Positions 1 through 7,593 are shown, counted from the first letter of the stretch. The stretch is DNA of 23,744 nucleotides from Candidatus Effluviviaceae Genus I sp. (GCA_016867725.1 VGIX01000027.1:1-23744), one strand, 5' to 3'. Numbers and translations: made by a program. Notes: generated by a model not told the origin, from the letters alone.

Positions 1-1
1 C

Positions 2-1468
2 GCGCACCTCCTCGCGGTGGCCGAGTCGCTCGCTCACGAGGGCGGCAGCCTCGAGGCGGTTGTGCCGCTGTCCGCGCTCGGCATGCCCGACGCCCCGCGG
101 GCCGCAGCCGGCGCCTCATCGCCGCGCGCCGACGCCGGCCCGTCCGGTGCCGCCCCGGACAGGTTGCCGAACGTCGGGCCTTCCGACGTCGCGACCATCG
201 TCTACACCTCCGGGACGACCGGGGAACCGAAGGGCGCGGTGCTCACGCACGCGAACATCGTCTCCAACGTCCGCGCCCTCATCCGACGGTACGGCATCAC
301 CCCGGACGACTCGGCGCTCTCGTACCTTCCGCTCGCGCACATGTTCGAGCGCACCTGCGGGCACTACGTGTTCCTGTTCGCGGGCGGGACCGTGGCCTAC
401 GCGCAGGGGCTCGCCACGGTGGCCGACGACATCAGGCTCGTGCGCCCGACCGTGCTCATCGCCGTGCCCCGCGTGCTCGAGCGCGCCTACGAGGTCGCCC
501 TCGCGAAGGTCGAGGGTGGACCGGGCGCCGGGCGCGGCGTCGTTCGCCGCGCGTTCGCGCTCCTCAACGAGCGTGCCAATCGGCGCTACCGCGGGGAGCG
601 CCTCCCGCCGTGGCTCGCTCTCCGGTGCGGCGTGTACGACGCGCTCGTCGCGTCGAAGTTCCGGAAGGTCGCGGGCGGGCGTCTGCGCCTCATCGTCTCC
701 GGCGGCGCGCCGCTCGATCGTCGCATCGGGAAGATCCTCCACGTGCTCGGGCTCACCATCGTCGAAGGCTACGGACTGACCGAGACCTCGCCCGTCGTGT
801 GCTGCGGCGAGGCCGGGGCCCACCGGCTCGGGACGGTCGGGCGGCCGCTCCAGGGCGTCGAGGTGCGGATCGCCGCCGACGGCGAGATTCTGGTCCGTGG
901 ACCGAACGTCATGAAGGGCTATCTCGGGAAGCCGGAGGAGACGTCCCGCGCCCTCGACCCGGACGGCTGGTTCCACACGGGGGACCTCGGCGAGTTCGAC
1001 GACCGGGGGAACCTCATCGTCACCGGCCGGAGCAAGGAGATCATCGTCACCTCGTACGGGAAGAACGTCGCGCCCGCTCCCATCGAGCAGCGGCTCGCGA
1101 GGAGCCCGTACGTCAGTCAGGCCGTCGTGTTCGGGGACAGCAGAAAGAGCATCGTCGCGCTCATCGTGCCCGACAGGGCGGCGCTCGCGAGGTTCGCCGA
1201 GGAGCGCGGCATCGCGGCGGAGCCGTACGAGGCGCTGCTTGCGCACCCCCAGATCCGGGCGATCATCGGCGAGGAGGTGCTGACCGCCAACGCCGAGGCC
1301 GCCCCGTACGAGCGCGTCGTGGCCTTCGAACTCCTGGCTCGGCCGTTCAGCGAAGGGGACGGCACCCTCACGCCCACGCTCAAGGTCCGCCGCAAGGCCG
1401 TCGAGCGAACGTGCACGGACCTCATCCAGGCGCTCTACGACAGGCTGGAGGGAAGGCATGCGCATTGA
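2..1468 (+). CDS. Long-chain acyl-CoA synthetase-like AMP-binding ligase (5' end outside window)
   Basis: Adenylate-forming enzyme that would activate a fatty or other carboxylic acid as acyl-AMP and then a thioester, probably CoA. The frame is open to the left edge, so the true start lies outside; the GTG at 17 is only the first in-window start-like codon. Visible signatures, numbered from that GTG: the P-loop-like TSGTTGEPKG motif near residue 65, GYGLTETSP near 255, the DGWFHTGDLG and GRSKEIIV stretch near 317-345, GKNVAPAPIE, and a C-terminal PTLKVRRK carrying the usual catalytic lysine. GKNVAPAPIE favours the FAA1-type long-chain synthetase family, normally about 600 residues, so roughly the first 100 are missing. 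It overlaps the next gene by 11 bases, indicating one transcript with the SDR and radical SAM genes. Substrate is unknown; a CoA-independent acyl-ACP or AMP ligase role is not excluded. Confidence 0.9.
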   Translation, partial: AHLLAVAESLAHEGGSLEAVVPLSALGMPDAPRAAAGASSPRADAGPSGAAPDRLPNVGPSDVATIVYTSGTTGEPKGAVLTHANIVSNVRALIRRYGITPDDSALSYLPLAHMFERTCGHYVFLFAGGTVAYAQGLATVADDIRLVRPTVLIAVPRVLERAYEVALAKVEGGPGAGRGVVRRAFALLNERANRRYRGERLPPWLALRCGVYDALVASKFRKVAGGRLRLIVSGGAPLDRRIGKILHVLGLTIVEGYGLTETSPVVCCGEAGAHRLGTVGRPLQGVEVRIAADGEILVRGPNVMKGYLGKPEETSRALDPDGWFHTGDLGEFDDRGNLIVTGRSKEIIVTSYGKNVAPAPIEQRLARSPYVSQAVVFGDSRKSIVALIVPDRAALARFAEERGIAAEPYEALLAHPQIRAIIGEEVLTANAEAAPYERVVAFELLARPFSEGDGTLTPTLKVRRKAVERTCTDLIQALYDRLEGRHAH

Positions 1469-2261
1469 GGGCAGGCACGCGATCGTGACGGGCGCCTCGT
1501 CGGGGATCGGGCGCGCGATCGCCATCGAGCTCGCGCGGCGCGGGGCGGCGCTGACGCTGGCCGCGCGGAGGCTCGACCGTCTGGAGAGCGCGGCCCGCGA
1601 GATCGCCGAGCGGTTCCCGTCCGCGCCGGCCGCGGTCGCCGTCGCCTGCGACGTCTCCGACCCCGCTCAGGCGCGCTCGCTCATCGGAGGGGCCGTCGAG
1701 CGGGTCGGGGACATCGACGTCCTCGTCAACAACGCGGGCGTGAGCGTGTTCGGGGACGCCGCGCGGACCTCCGTCGACGACTACACGCGGGTGTTCGCCG
1801 TGAACTTCTACGGGGCGCTCCACTGCATGCGGGAGACGCTGCCGTTCATGCTGCGGCGCGGGTCGGGGCTCATCGTGAACGTTGTCACGACGGCCGCGCT
1901 CCACGGCGTGCCGTACCTCGCGGCGTACGGAGCGAGCAAGGCCGCGCTCGCCGCGATGAGCCAGTCGTACCGCGCCGAGCTCGCCGGGACCGGCGTCGGC
2001 GTCATGCTCGTCTATCCCGGCTACACCCGGACCGAGATCTTCGAGGCCGAGAAGCGCGTCGGCGGGGCGCGGCGACCGCCCGGCCGCTACGCGCCGCCGG
2101 AGAGCGTCGCGCGGGCGACCGTCCGAGGCATCGAGGCCGGCGGGCGCGATGTGTTCCTCACCGCCCGCGGCCGTGCGCTGAACGTCCTGCGCGGGATCGC
2201 GCCGTTCGTCGTGGAGCGGGCGATGCGCTCGATCGCGCGCGAGCTCAGGGAGGAGCCATGA
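1458..2261 (+). CDS. Short-chain dehydrogenase/reductase (SDR)
   Basis: NAD(P)(H)-dependent oxidoreductase of the classical SDR family, 267 residues. The Rossmann motif TGASSGIG is at 11-18, CDVSDP at 64-69, VNNAG at 90-94, the catalytic-loop Asn at 116, and the YGASK active site gives Tyr157 and Lys161. The residue 13 before the Tyr, normally the catalytic Ser, is Thr144 (NVVTTAAL). The ATG at 1458 has a good purine-rich SD (GGAGGGAAGG) and starts inside the ligase gene. The stop overlaps the radical SAM start (ATGA), so all three should be translationally coupled. With an acyl-activating enzyme upstream, it could reduce a keto or acyl intermediate; the actual substrate cannot be read from sequence. 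Arg residues after the second beta strand (AARRLDR) would suit NADPH, which is inference. Confidence 0.93.
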   Translation: MRIEGRHAIVTGASSGIGRAIAIELARRGAALTLAARRLDRLESAAREIAERFPSAPAAVAVACDVSDPAQARSLIGGAVERVGDIDVLVNNAGVSVFGDAARTSVDDYTRVFAVNFYGALHCMRETLPFMLRRGSGLIVNVVTTAALHGVPYLAAYGASKAALAAMSQSYRAELAGTGVGVMLVYPGYTRTEIFEAEKRVGGARRPPGRYAPPESVARATVRGIEAGGRDVFLTARGRALNVLRGIAPFVVERAMRSIARELREEP

Positions 2262-3664
2262 GCCTGCCCAAGCTCGAGATCATCGTGCTCTTCCAGAACC
2301 TCGGCGACCAGGAGGCGTACTTCGCGCGCTCGCCGGCGCCGCCGCTCTCGGGTGTCCTGCTCGCAGGTCTCACGCCGCCGATCGTCGAGGTCTCGCTTCG
2401 GAACGAGATGGTCCGCCCCATCGACTACGACGCCGACGCGGACTTCGTCGCGCTCTCGTTCATGGACTTCTGCGCGCCGCACGCCTACCAGGTGGCGGCG
2501 CGGTTCCGCGCGAAGGGGAAGACCGTGGTCGCAGGCGGGAAGTGGGTGACGGCCTTCCCGGACGACGCCGCGCCGCACTTCGACGCGATCGTCGTCGGGG
2601 AGGCCGAGCGCGTGTGGCCCGCGGTCGTCGAGGACCTCGTCGCCCGGCGTCTGAAGAAGCGCTACGACGCCCCGTTCGCGCCGCCGCTCGACGGCATCCC
2701 GCCGCCGCGCTACGACCTCGTGGAGCCCGTGTTCGACGCGCCCGTCGTCACCGAGGCGACGCGCGGCTGCCCCTACGACTGCAGCTTCTGCCAGCTCACG
2801 GTCCGCCGCGCGCCGTTCCGCACGCGCCCGATCGGCGAGGTCATCAACGACCTGAGCGCGACATCGAAGCTCCCGCTTCGCAAGCGCAAGCTCGCGATGC
2901 TGTACGACAACAACCTCGGCGGCGACCTGGGGTACGCGAAGGACCTGCTCCGCGAGATCGCGAAGCTCGACCTCTGGGCGCTCGGGACGCAGTTCAGCTT
3001 CGACTGTCTTCACGACGACGAGTTCGTGGACCTCCTCGCGAAGGCCCATTGCACGATGGCCTTCATCGGGCTCGAGTCGCTCTCCGAGCCCAGCCTCGCG
3101 TCCGTCCACAAGCGGCAGAACAAGGTCGCGGAGTACCGCGAGCTCTTCGACAAGCTCAGGCACCACGGCATCATGACGATGACGGGACTCATGCTCGCGC
3201 TCGACGAGGACACGCCGGAGTACTACGCGGACCTTCCTTCGAAGCTGGACGAGATCGACCCGAGCGTGATCCTCCTTTCCATCTCCATCCCGATCCCCGG
3301 GACGCCGTTTCATCGCCGCGCGCTCGAGCAGGGGAGGATCATCGACAGCGACCTCTCGCACTACGAAGGTGATCACCTCGTCATCCGGCCGAAGCGAGTG
3401 ACGCCCGAGCAGGTGTTCGATGCGTTCGTGCGCGTGAACGAGTCGTTCTACTCGAGGCGGAAGATCGCGCGGAGGTGGTGGCGACTGGTCTCAAGCTACC
3501 GACGAGAGCGAAACCCGCTTGCGTGGTGCTTCCACGCGGGCGTCATGTCGTACGTGTTCCTGAAGCTGTCGACGTTCCAAAGGGACCACGCCGAGCAGCG
3601 CGTGTATCCGCTTCGCGCATCGAAGGGGCTCGGCGTCACGTCGGGCGCCGCCGCGGGCCGCTAG
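2258..3664 (+). CDS. Radical SAM protein with B12-binding-like N-terminal domain
   Basis: A 468-residue protein of the COG1032 type: an N-terminal Rossmann-like domain (about 1-150) of the cobalamin-binding kind, then a radical SAM TIM-barrel core (about 160-370) and a C-terminal extension. The [4Fe-4S] cluster ligands are seen as CPYDCSFC with Cys171, Cys175 and Cys178. The N-terminal domain lacks a clear DxHxxG cobalamin-ligand motif, so base-off B12 binding is doubtful. VAGGKWVTAFP and IVVGEAERVWP match the usual GG..PT and GEGE features of this fold. The ATG overlaps the SDR stop by four bases, with SD GGGAGGA. Related proteins act in hopanoid and membrane-spanning lipid modification, methylation or C-C bond formation. 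Here the acyl ligase and SDR neighbours favour a lipid substrate, but this is inference. Confidence 0.9.
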   Translation: MSLPKLEIIVLFQNLGDQEAYFARSPAPPLSGVLLAGLTPPIVEVSLRNEMVRPIDYDADADFVALSFMDFCAPHAYQVAARFRAKGKTVVAGGKWVTAFPDDAAPHFDAIVVGEAERVWPAVVEDLVARRLKKRYDAPFAPPLDGIPPPRYDLVEPVFDAPVVTEATRGCPYDCSFCQLTVRRAPFRTRPIGEVINDLSATSKLPLRKRKLAMLYDNNLGGDLGYAKDLLREIAKLDLWALGTQFSFDCLHDDEFVDLLAKAHCTMAFIGLESLSEPSLASVHKRQNKVAEYRELFDKLRHHGIMTMTGLMLALDEDTPEYYADLPSKLDEIDPSVILLSISIPIPGTPFHRRALEQGRIIDSDLSHYEGDHLVIRPKRVTPEQVFDAFVRVNESFYSRRKIARRWWRLVSSYRRERNPLAWCFHAGVMSYVFLKLSTFQRDHAEQRVYPLRASKGLGVTSGAAAGR

Positions 3665-3674
3665 CGGCGGTCGA

Positions 3675-3690
3675 GGCCGCCTGCGCGGCC
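3675..3690 (+). other. Intergenic stem-loop before the small membrane protein gene
   Basis: A perfect 6-bp GC-only inverted repeat, GGCCGC-CTGC-GCGGCC, sits in the 39-base gap after the radical SAM stop and directly abuts the SD (GGAGGAGGG) of the gene at 3704. There is no following T tract, so it does not look like a terminator. It could act as an mRNA-processing or translation-modulating hairpin, or be chance in GC-rich DNA. Confidence 0.3.
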
Positions 3691-3703
3691 GGAGGAGGGA
3701 ACG

Positions 3704-4111
3704 ATGTTCCGCTTCGCACGCGTCATGCTCGTCATCGCGGCGATCGTGGAGGTCGTCCCGCGCGGGATCCCGGCGCTCTTCGGATCGCCGGCGATCGCGA
3801 GGCTCTTCAACCTCGAGTACCCGCTCCAGGACATCAACTACGTTCACGCGTTCGGCGCGGTGATGATCTGCCTCGGGCTCCTGTTCTACTTCGCTGCGAA
3901 GGCGCCCGAGAAGCACCTCCTCGTGTTCAACATCGCGATCCTGAGGTTCGCGCTGGGCATCGCGGCGCAGCTCGGGTCGTTCTTCCAGCTCAGGGCCGGC
4001 GGGATCACCATGAGCGGGTTCTGGTGGGGCCACATGATCGTGGACGTCGCGCTGGTCGTGCTTCTCGTCGCCGCGCGGGCGACGGTCGCGGCGCGCGGGA
4101 AGACGGCGTAG
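3704..4111 (+). CDS. Small four-helix membrane protein, function unknown
   Basis: A 135-residue hydrophobic protein with four predicted transmembrane segments, roughly residues 4-27, 48-65, 72-94 and 107-126, and short loops. I do not recognise a named family; the size and four-helix plan resemble DoxX- or DUF4345-like small membrane proteins, but no diagnostic motif is visible. The ATG has a strong SD (GGAGGAGGGA) at 3691-3700. It lies 39 bases downstream of the radical SAM gene and 13 bases upstream of the methyltransferase, so it probably belongs to the same transcript. The hydrophobic, strand-consistent coding pattern and the SD make it convincing as a real gene. A role in anchoring or supplying the lipid-like pathway is only a guess from position. 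Confidence 0.75.
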   Translation: MFRFARVMLVIAAIVEVVPRGIPALFGSPAIARLFNLEYPLQDINYVHAFGAVMICLGLLFYFAAKAPEKHLLVFNIAILRFALGIAAQLGSFFQLRAGGITMSGFWWGHMIVDVALVVLLVAARATVAARGKTA

Positions 4112-4124
4112 CCCGGGGGCCATC

Positions 4125-4781
4125 GTGTCGCTGCCGACCGTCTACGTGCAGTTCTCCTCGCGCGAGGACAGAAGCAGGTTCGTGGCGGAGAGATTCGCCA
4201 AGCACCTGCGCGGATCCGTGCTCGACGTCGGGTGCTTCGAAGCGCCGCTCAGGACGCTACTCAGCGAGGCATCGTACGTGGGTGTTGACGTCGCCGGCAG
4301 GCCGGACATCGTGCTGGACCTCGAGAAGGCCGAGCGGCTGCCGTTCGACGATGACGCCTTCGACACCGTGCTCTGCGTGGACGTTCTCGAGCACCTCGAC
4401 AACCTCCATGCGTTGTTCGACGAGCTGATGAGAGTCTCGCGCGGGCGTGTCATCGTGTCTCTGCCGAACTGCTGGAACATCGCGCGGCGGCGCATCGAGC
4501 GGGGGAAGGGCAGGATCGTGCACTACGGGCTGCCCCACGCGCGGCCTGCGGACAGACACAAGTGGTTCTTCAACACGACCGAGGCGGCGGAGTTCATCCG
4601 CGGCAGGGCGGGTCGGGTCGGTGTCGAGGTCGAGGAGCTCTTCGTCACCGAAAGGCCGAGGAGCCAGGCACTGAGGGCGCTCCGGCGGCTCGCGCATCCG
4701 GGCGAGAGGTACCAGAACAGGTACGCGTGCACCGTGTGGGCAGTGCTGCGGAAGCCGCGGAGCTCGTCGGATCGGGACTAG
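4125..4781 (+). CDS. Class I SAM-dependent methyltransferase
   Basis: A 218-residue Rossmann-fold methyltransferase. Motif I is SVLDVGCFEAPL (about 31-42), the acidic end of strand 2 is GVDVAG, the post-strand motif is LPFDDDAFDTVLCVDVLEHL (DVLEHL being the usual signature), followed by SRGRVIVSLPN, typical of Methyltransf_11 proteins acting on small molecules, quinones, glycans or lipids. The start is a GTG at 4125 with a GGGGG stretch about five bases upstream; no better in-frame start is visible. It is the last gene of the plus-strand run that begins with the acyl ligase. The NIARRRIERGKG..HYGLPH.RPADRHKWFFN region resembles methyltransferases found with glycan clusters. The substrate is unknown; the family call is firm. 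Confidence 0.9.
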   Translation: MSLPTVYVQFSSREDRSRFVAERFAKHLRGSVLDVGCFEAPLRTLLSEASYVGVDVAGRPDIVLDLEKAERLPFDDDAFDTVLCVDVLEHLDNLHALFDELMRVSRGRVIVSLPNCWNIARRRIERGKGRIVHYGLPHARPADRHKWFFNTTEAAEFIRGRAGRVGVEVEELFVTERPRSQALRALRRLAHPGERYQNRYACTVWAVLRKPRSSSDRD

Positions 4782-4961
4782 CGGAGCAGCACCATCGGCA
4801 CCCGCAGCCGCTCGCCTTCGGCTTCGACCTCGCAGGCGTAGACAGCCGACGCGGCGCGGCGCCCCTCGCCGTCGAGGCCGTCCCAGACAACGGTGTGGGT
4901 CCCGACCTGCCGCGGTCCCGACCGCGAGCGCGAGGAACAGGAGGGCGCCCAGGACGGCCAC
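4778..4961 (-). pseudogene. Frameshifted remnant: signal peptide joined to C-terminal FlgD-Ig-like domain
   Basis: Reading leftward, a GTG at 4961 (seven bases after the beta-barrel stop) opens a signal-peptide-like stretch VAVLGALLFLALAVGTAAG. In the next frame, ending at TAG 4780-4778, is VGTHTVVWDGLDGEG, then AVYACEVEAEGE and VPMVLLR. That is the pattern of the C-terminal half of a FlgD Ig-like domain, which ends many secreted proteins in FCB-type bacteria. The two frames meet at a 10-base direct repeat, plus-strand GGTCCCGACC at 4898-4907 and 4914-4923, offset by 16 bases. Removing one 16-base unit puts both parts in one frame of about 55 codons. The body and first half of the FlgD-Ig domain are absent, so this is a deletion relic. 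An assembly error could explain the frameshift but not the missing body. Confidence 0.6.
4898..4923. repeat. 10-bp direct repeat with 16-bp offset at the frameshift point
   Basis: GGTCCCGACC occurs at 4898-4907 and again at 4914-4923, with TGCCGC between. The 16-base unit is not a multiple of three, so a duplication of it (or slippage between copies) accounts exactly for the loss of frame between the signal peptide and the FlgD-Ig-like tail on the minus strand. Confidence 0.7.
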
Positions 4962-4968
4962 CGCCGCC

Positions 4969-5421
4969 CTAGAAGCCGACGATGACCGCGGCCGACGCGT
5001 AGTCGAGCAGCGCAAAGGTGTAGACCTCATCGTTGTCGGCGCCTCCTTCCACGATACGGTAGCCGAGTCGGACGCGCACCCGATCGCTCGCGGCCACCAT
5101 CACCGCCGCGACGACGTCCTCCGCGCGGCCCTGCGGAGCCGCAAGCGCATCGCCCTCGAGCAGGAGTCCCACCCTGTCGGTGAGGCTCCATGCGAGGCGG
5201 AAGTTGAGGAGCGGCACGAAGCCGACGTTCTTCTTCTCCGCCTCTTGTCCGTTGCCCTCCACCCGGATCAGGGCGTTCCTGATCTTCGCCGTGAATCCCA
5301 CCCCGGCCTCGAACCGGTCGCCCTCCGTGAGCGTGTAGCGGTAGGTGAGGCGGTACGAGTTGAACGTGTAGGTGCCTTCAACCTCGGTGCCCTCGGGGAA
5401 CCCCTTGTCCCCGAAGACCAC
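4969..5421 (-). pseudogene. Outer-membrane beta-barrel protein, N-terminus missing
   Basis: The 150 readable residues have alternating hydrophobic/polar strands and aromatic girdles (TYTFNSYRLTYRYTL, FEAGVGFTAKIRNALI, VRVRLGYRIVEGGADNDEVY) and finish in IVGF with a terminal Phe, the pattern of an outer-membrane barrel end recognised by the BAM machinery. No signal peptide precedes it. The only start is a GTG at 5421 with no SD in front, and the upstream frame continues open into low-quality sequence (Arg/Ser/Pro-rich) towards the divergent gene at 5508. About 80-100 residues (signal peptide and first strands) seem to have been lost. It is followed after seven bases by the FlgD-Ig-like remnant, so both look like relics of one damaged locus. 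An intact protein of unusual N-terminus is the less likely alternative. Confidence 0.6.
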
Positions 5422-5507
5422 GGCCCGCCGTCCCGGCGAGGCACGCAGCTTGCTAGGGAGTGTCCCAGCGGGAGAACGGCCGTCAGCCGATCCACCAGCG
5501 AGGTGCC

Positions 5508-6218
5508 ATGCCCAAGACGCAGTCGGCGAGCGACAACATGACGGCGGCGGACCCTTCGCCTCGCCGCGCTCGCGTGGGCCTTCCTCAGGCGGCGCGCGAC
5601 CTCGCCGCGTTCGCCGGCGTCGTGGCCTGGGCTGCCGTCGAGCGCTGGCAGGCGCGCGACGTCGTCTGGGGCCTCTGGATCTCGAGTCTCGTCGTCGGCT
5701 ACTGCATCATCGTCCTTTCGATCGTGCGCGCCGTCCGAAGGCACTCCAGCACGGCCCCGCGGTGGGTCAGCGTCGCCGGTGGAGTCGCCCTGCTCGCCTT
5801 CTTCACCGTGCACTTCGGAGGCTTCCACTTCGTGCACGGGATCTTCCTCAACGCGCTCTTCCCTCTGGTTGGGGAGGAGGGGCGGCTGGCGAGCCCGGCC
5901 GTCATGGCGGGGGCGGCGCTCTGGTCGTTCTGGCCGCTGGTCCTTGCGAGCCTCGTGTCGCGGCTCGCGGACTTCCGCCGGGCTTCCGAGGTCGAGGGCT
6001 TCGACCGCGGCGTCGGCGCGGCCTACGGGAGCGTCGTCAGGATGCACCTTCTGATCTTCGTGTTCGTGGGACTGCACTTCGCCGGCCTGGGCGGCCTGGC
6101 TGTCTACGTGGCGCTCGCCGCGTACTTCTTCCCCTGGGGTGCGGTGCGGGGCGCCTCGTCGGACGGCTCCCAGACGACCCTCACGAGCCCCCACGTTCCC
6201 ATGACCCGCGTCTCGTAG
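5508..6218 (+). CDS. DUF6498-like multi-pass membrane protein
   Basis: A polytopic membrane protein of 236 residues from the ATG at 5508 (weak GAGG four bases upstream; an earlier ATG at 5460 would add a polar leader lacking an SD). About five hydrophobic segments follow: around residues 28-43, 51-75, 88-120, 128-150 and 178-212. The third carries FFTVHFGGFHFVHGIFLNAL and the last RMHLLIFVFVGLHFAGLGG, with His/Phe-rich membrane segments of the kind in DUF6498 proteins; the function of that family is unknown. The natural fold seems to end at AYFFPWG; the last roughly 25 residues are polar and run through the 3' end of the oppositely oriented glycosyltransferase gene (overlap 6104-6218). It stands between the decayed locus and the glycosyltransferases and is not in an operon. 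Confidence 0.72.
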   Translation: MPKTQSASDNMTAADPSPRRARVGLPQAARDLAAFAGVVAWAAVERWQARDVVWGLWISSLVVGYCIIVLSIVRAVRRHSSTAPRWVSVAGGVALLAFFTVHFGGFHFVHGIFLNALFPLVGEEGRLASPAVMAGAALWSFWPLVLASLVSRLADFRRASEVEGFDRGVGAAYGSVVRMHLLIFVFVGLHFAGLGGLAVYVALAAYFFPWGAVRGASSDGSQTTLTSPHVPMTRVS

Positions 6219-7591
6219 CGCACGCCGAGCGAGTCGAGCGCGGCGAGACTCTCGCGCGAGCACACGAGCGCGCCGTGGCCCGCCGCGATCGCGGCGGCGA
6301 CGGCGGCGGCGGGGGCGGTCGGCTCCGCCAGGCCGACATCCCAGTACCACATCACCGTCTGCGCGCGGTCGTTGTAGCGGCCGCCGGCCTCGCCCGCGTA
6401 GGGGAGCACGGTTCCGGGAAGAAGCTCGGCACGGGCCGTCGGGGCGTGCTCCTTGTAGACCATGTTGCCCTGTCCCGAGATGAGCTGCGGGGCGAGCCAG
6501 TAGACGAGGCCGCTCGCAGCGAGCACCACCGGTGCGACGTACGACGCGAACGCGGCGCCGAACCGCCTGGCCCGCGTGTCGAGGAGATGCCCGGCGAAGA
6601 GCGCCATCGCCGGAAGCAGAGGGATCAGGTACTTGTCGCTGCGCCAGGTGGAGAGCGAGTACAGCGCGAGCGGGAGGACGATCCAGGCCGCGAGGAGGTT
6701 GCCCCGGTCGCCGACCGCCTTCCGCCGGCGGTCCAGAGCGTAGACGACGAAGCCCGCGAGCGCCGGCAGAACGATCGGCTGATACCTCTCGAGCAGCAGA
6801 ACGGCGTAGCTCTTCGCCGGCCCCAGGTCGCCTCGCGTCCCCATGACGGGCGAGAGCGTGGTGCGGACGAAGTGCTCCTCGACGAACGCCCGCCCGTGGA
6901 CCATCGCCTCCCGGGCCGGCCAGGATGCTCCCAGGAGAAGCCCGCCGACGAGCCCCAGCCAGAGCCAGCCGCTGCGCAGGGCGACGCGCCCCTCGCGGGT
7001 CGCAAGCGCCGCCGGCACGAGGACGAGCGGGAGCAGCCCCAGCGGGCCCTTCGTGAGGACCGCGGCGCCGAGTGGCAGCGCCATGAGGGCGTGGAGTCTC
7101 GGGCGGCGCAGGCCCGCCAGGAAGACCAAGAGGGCCAGCGTCGTCCAGAAGCAGAGCGGGACGTCCATCATGCAGCGCCGCGCGTGCGTCGCGAAGATGG
7201 GCGTCACGGCGAGGACGGCCACGGCGCACACGGCTGCGCCGCGCCCGAACACGGACCTCCCGATGCGATAGGTGGCGGCGAGGACCGCGAGCGCCATGAG
7301 GACGGACGGAAGTCGCGCCGCCAGGTCGCTCTCGCCGAAGAGCGCGAACGAGCGACCAAGGACCCAGAACTGAAGCGGCGGGTAGTCGAAGTCCGGTCGG
7401 CCGCCCCAGGTGACCTCGAAGAACGACCCGCTCCTCCACGTCTCGAGCCCCTTGCGCGCGTAGCGGCAGTCATCGATCCCCTTGAGCGGCTCCGTGGCCG
7501 CCCCGGCGAGGAACGAGAACGCGGCCGCGGCGAAGAGCGCCGCGAGCGTCAGGCGCATCCTTGTGGACGGGCACCGCGGAACCGCGCGCAT
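6104..7591 (-). CDS. GT-C membrane glycosyltransferase, ArnT/GT39-like (paralog 1)
   Basis: A 495-residue polytopic glycosyltransferase that would transfer a sugar from a polyprenyl-phosphate donor on the periplasmic face. Asp40-Asp41 in the first external loop (GIDDCRYARKGLE) correspond to the catalytic acidic site of ArnT/PMT_2 enzymes, followed by GRPDFDYPPLQFW, HARRCMMD at 136-143, LTKGPLG at 179-185 and the KYLIPLLPA segment near the middle. About 10-12 helices are followed by a soluble C-terminal region. I choose the ATG at 7591: it has a GGGAG nine bases upstream and lies two bases after the stop of the paralog at 7594; an ATG at 7558 is an alternative. It is clearly homologous to that upstream gene over its full length. 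The last ~20 residues extend past the paralog's end into the DUF6498-like gene. Acceptor unknown. Confidence 0.88.
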   Translation of the reverse strand: MRAVPRCPSTRMRLTLAALFAAAAFSFLAGAATEPLKGIDDCRYARKGLETWRSGSFFEVTWGGRPDFDYPPLQFWVLGRSFALFGESDLAARLPSVLMALAVLAATYRIGRSVFGRGAAVCAVAVLAVTPIFATHARRCMMDVPLCFWTTLALLVFLAGLRRPRLHALMALPLGAAVLTKGPLGLLPLVLVPAALATREGRVALRSGWLWLGLVGGLLLGASWPAREAMVHGRAFVEEHFVRTTLSPVMGTRGDLGPAKSYAVLLLERYQPIVLPALAGFVVYALDRRRKAVGDRGNLLAAWIVLPLALYSLSTWRSDKYLIPLLPAMALFAGHLLDTRARRFGAAFASYVAPVVLAASGLVYWLAPQLISGQGNMVYKEHAPTARAELLPGTVLPYAGEAGGRYNDRAQTVMWYWDVGLAEPTAPAAAVAAAIAAGHGALVCSRESLAALDSLGVRYETRVMGTWGLVRVVWEPSDEAPRTAPQGKKYAASAT

Positions 7592-7593
7592 CG

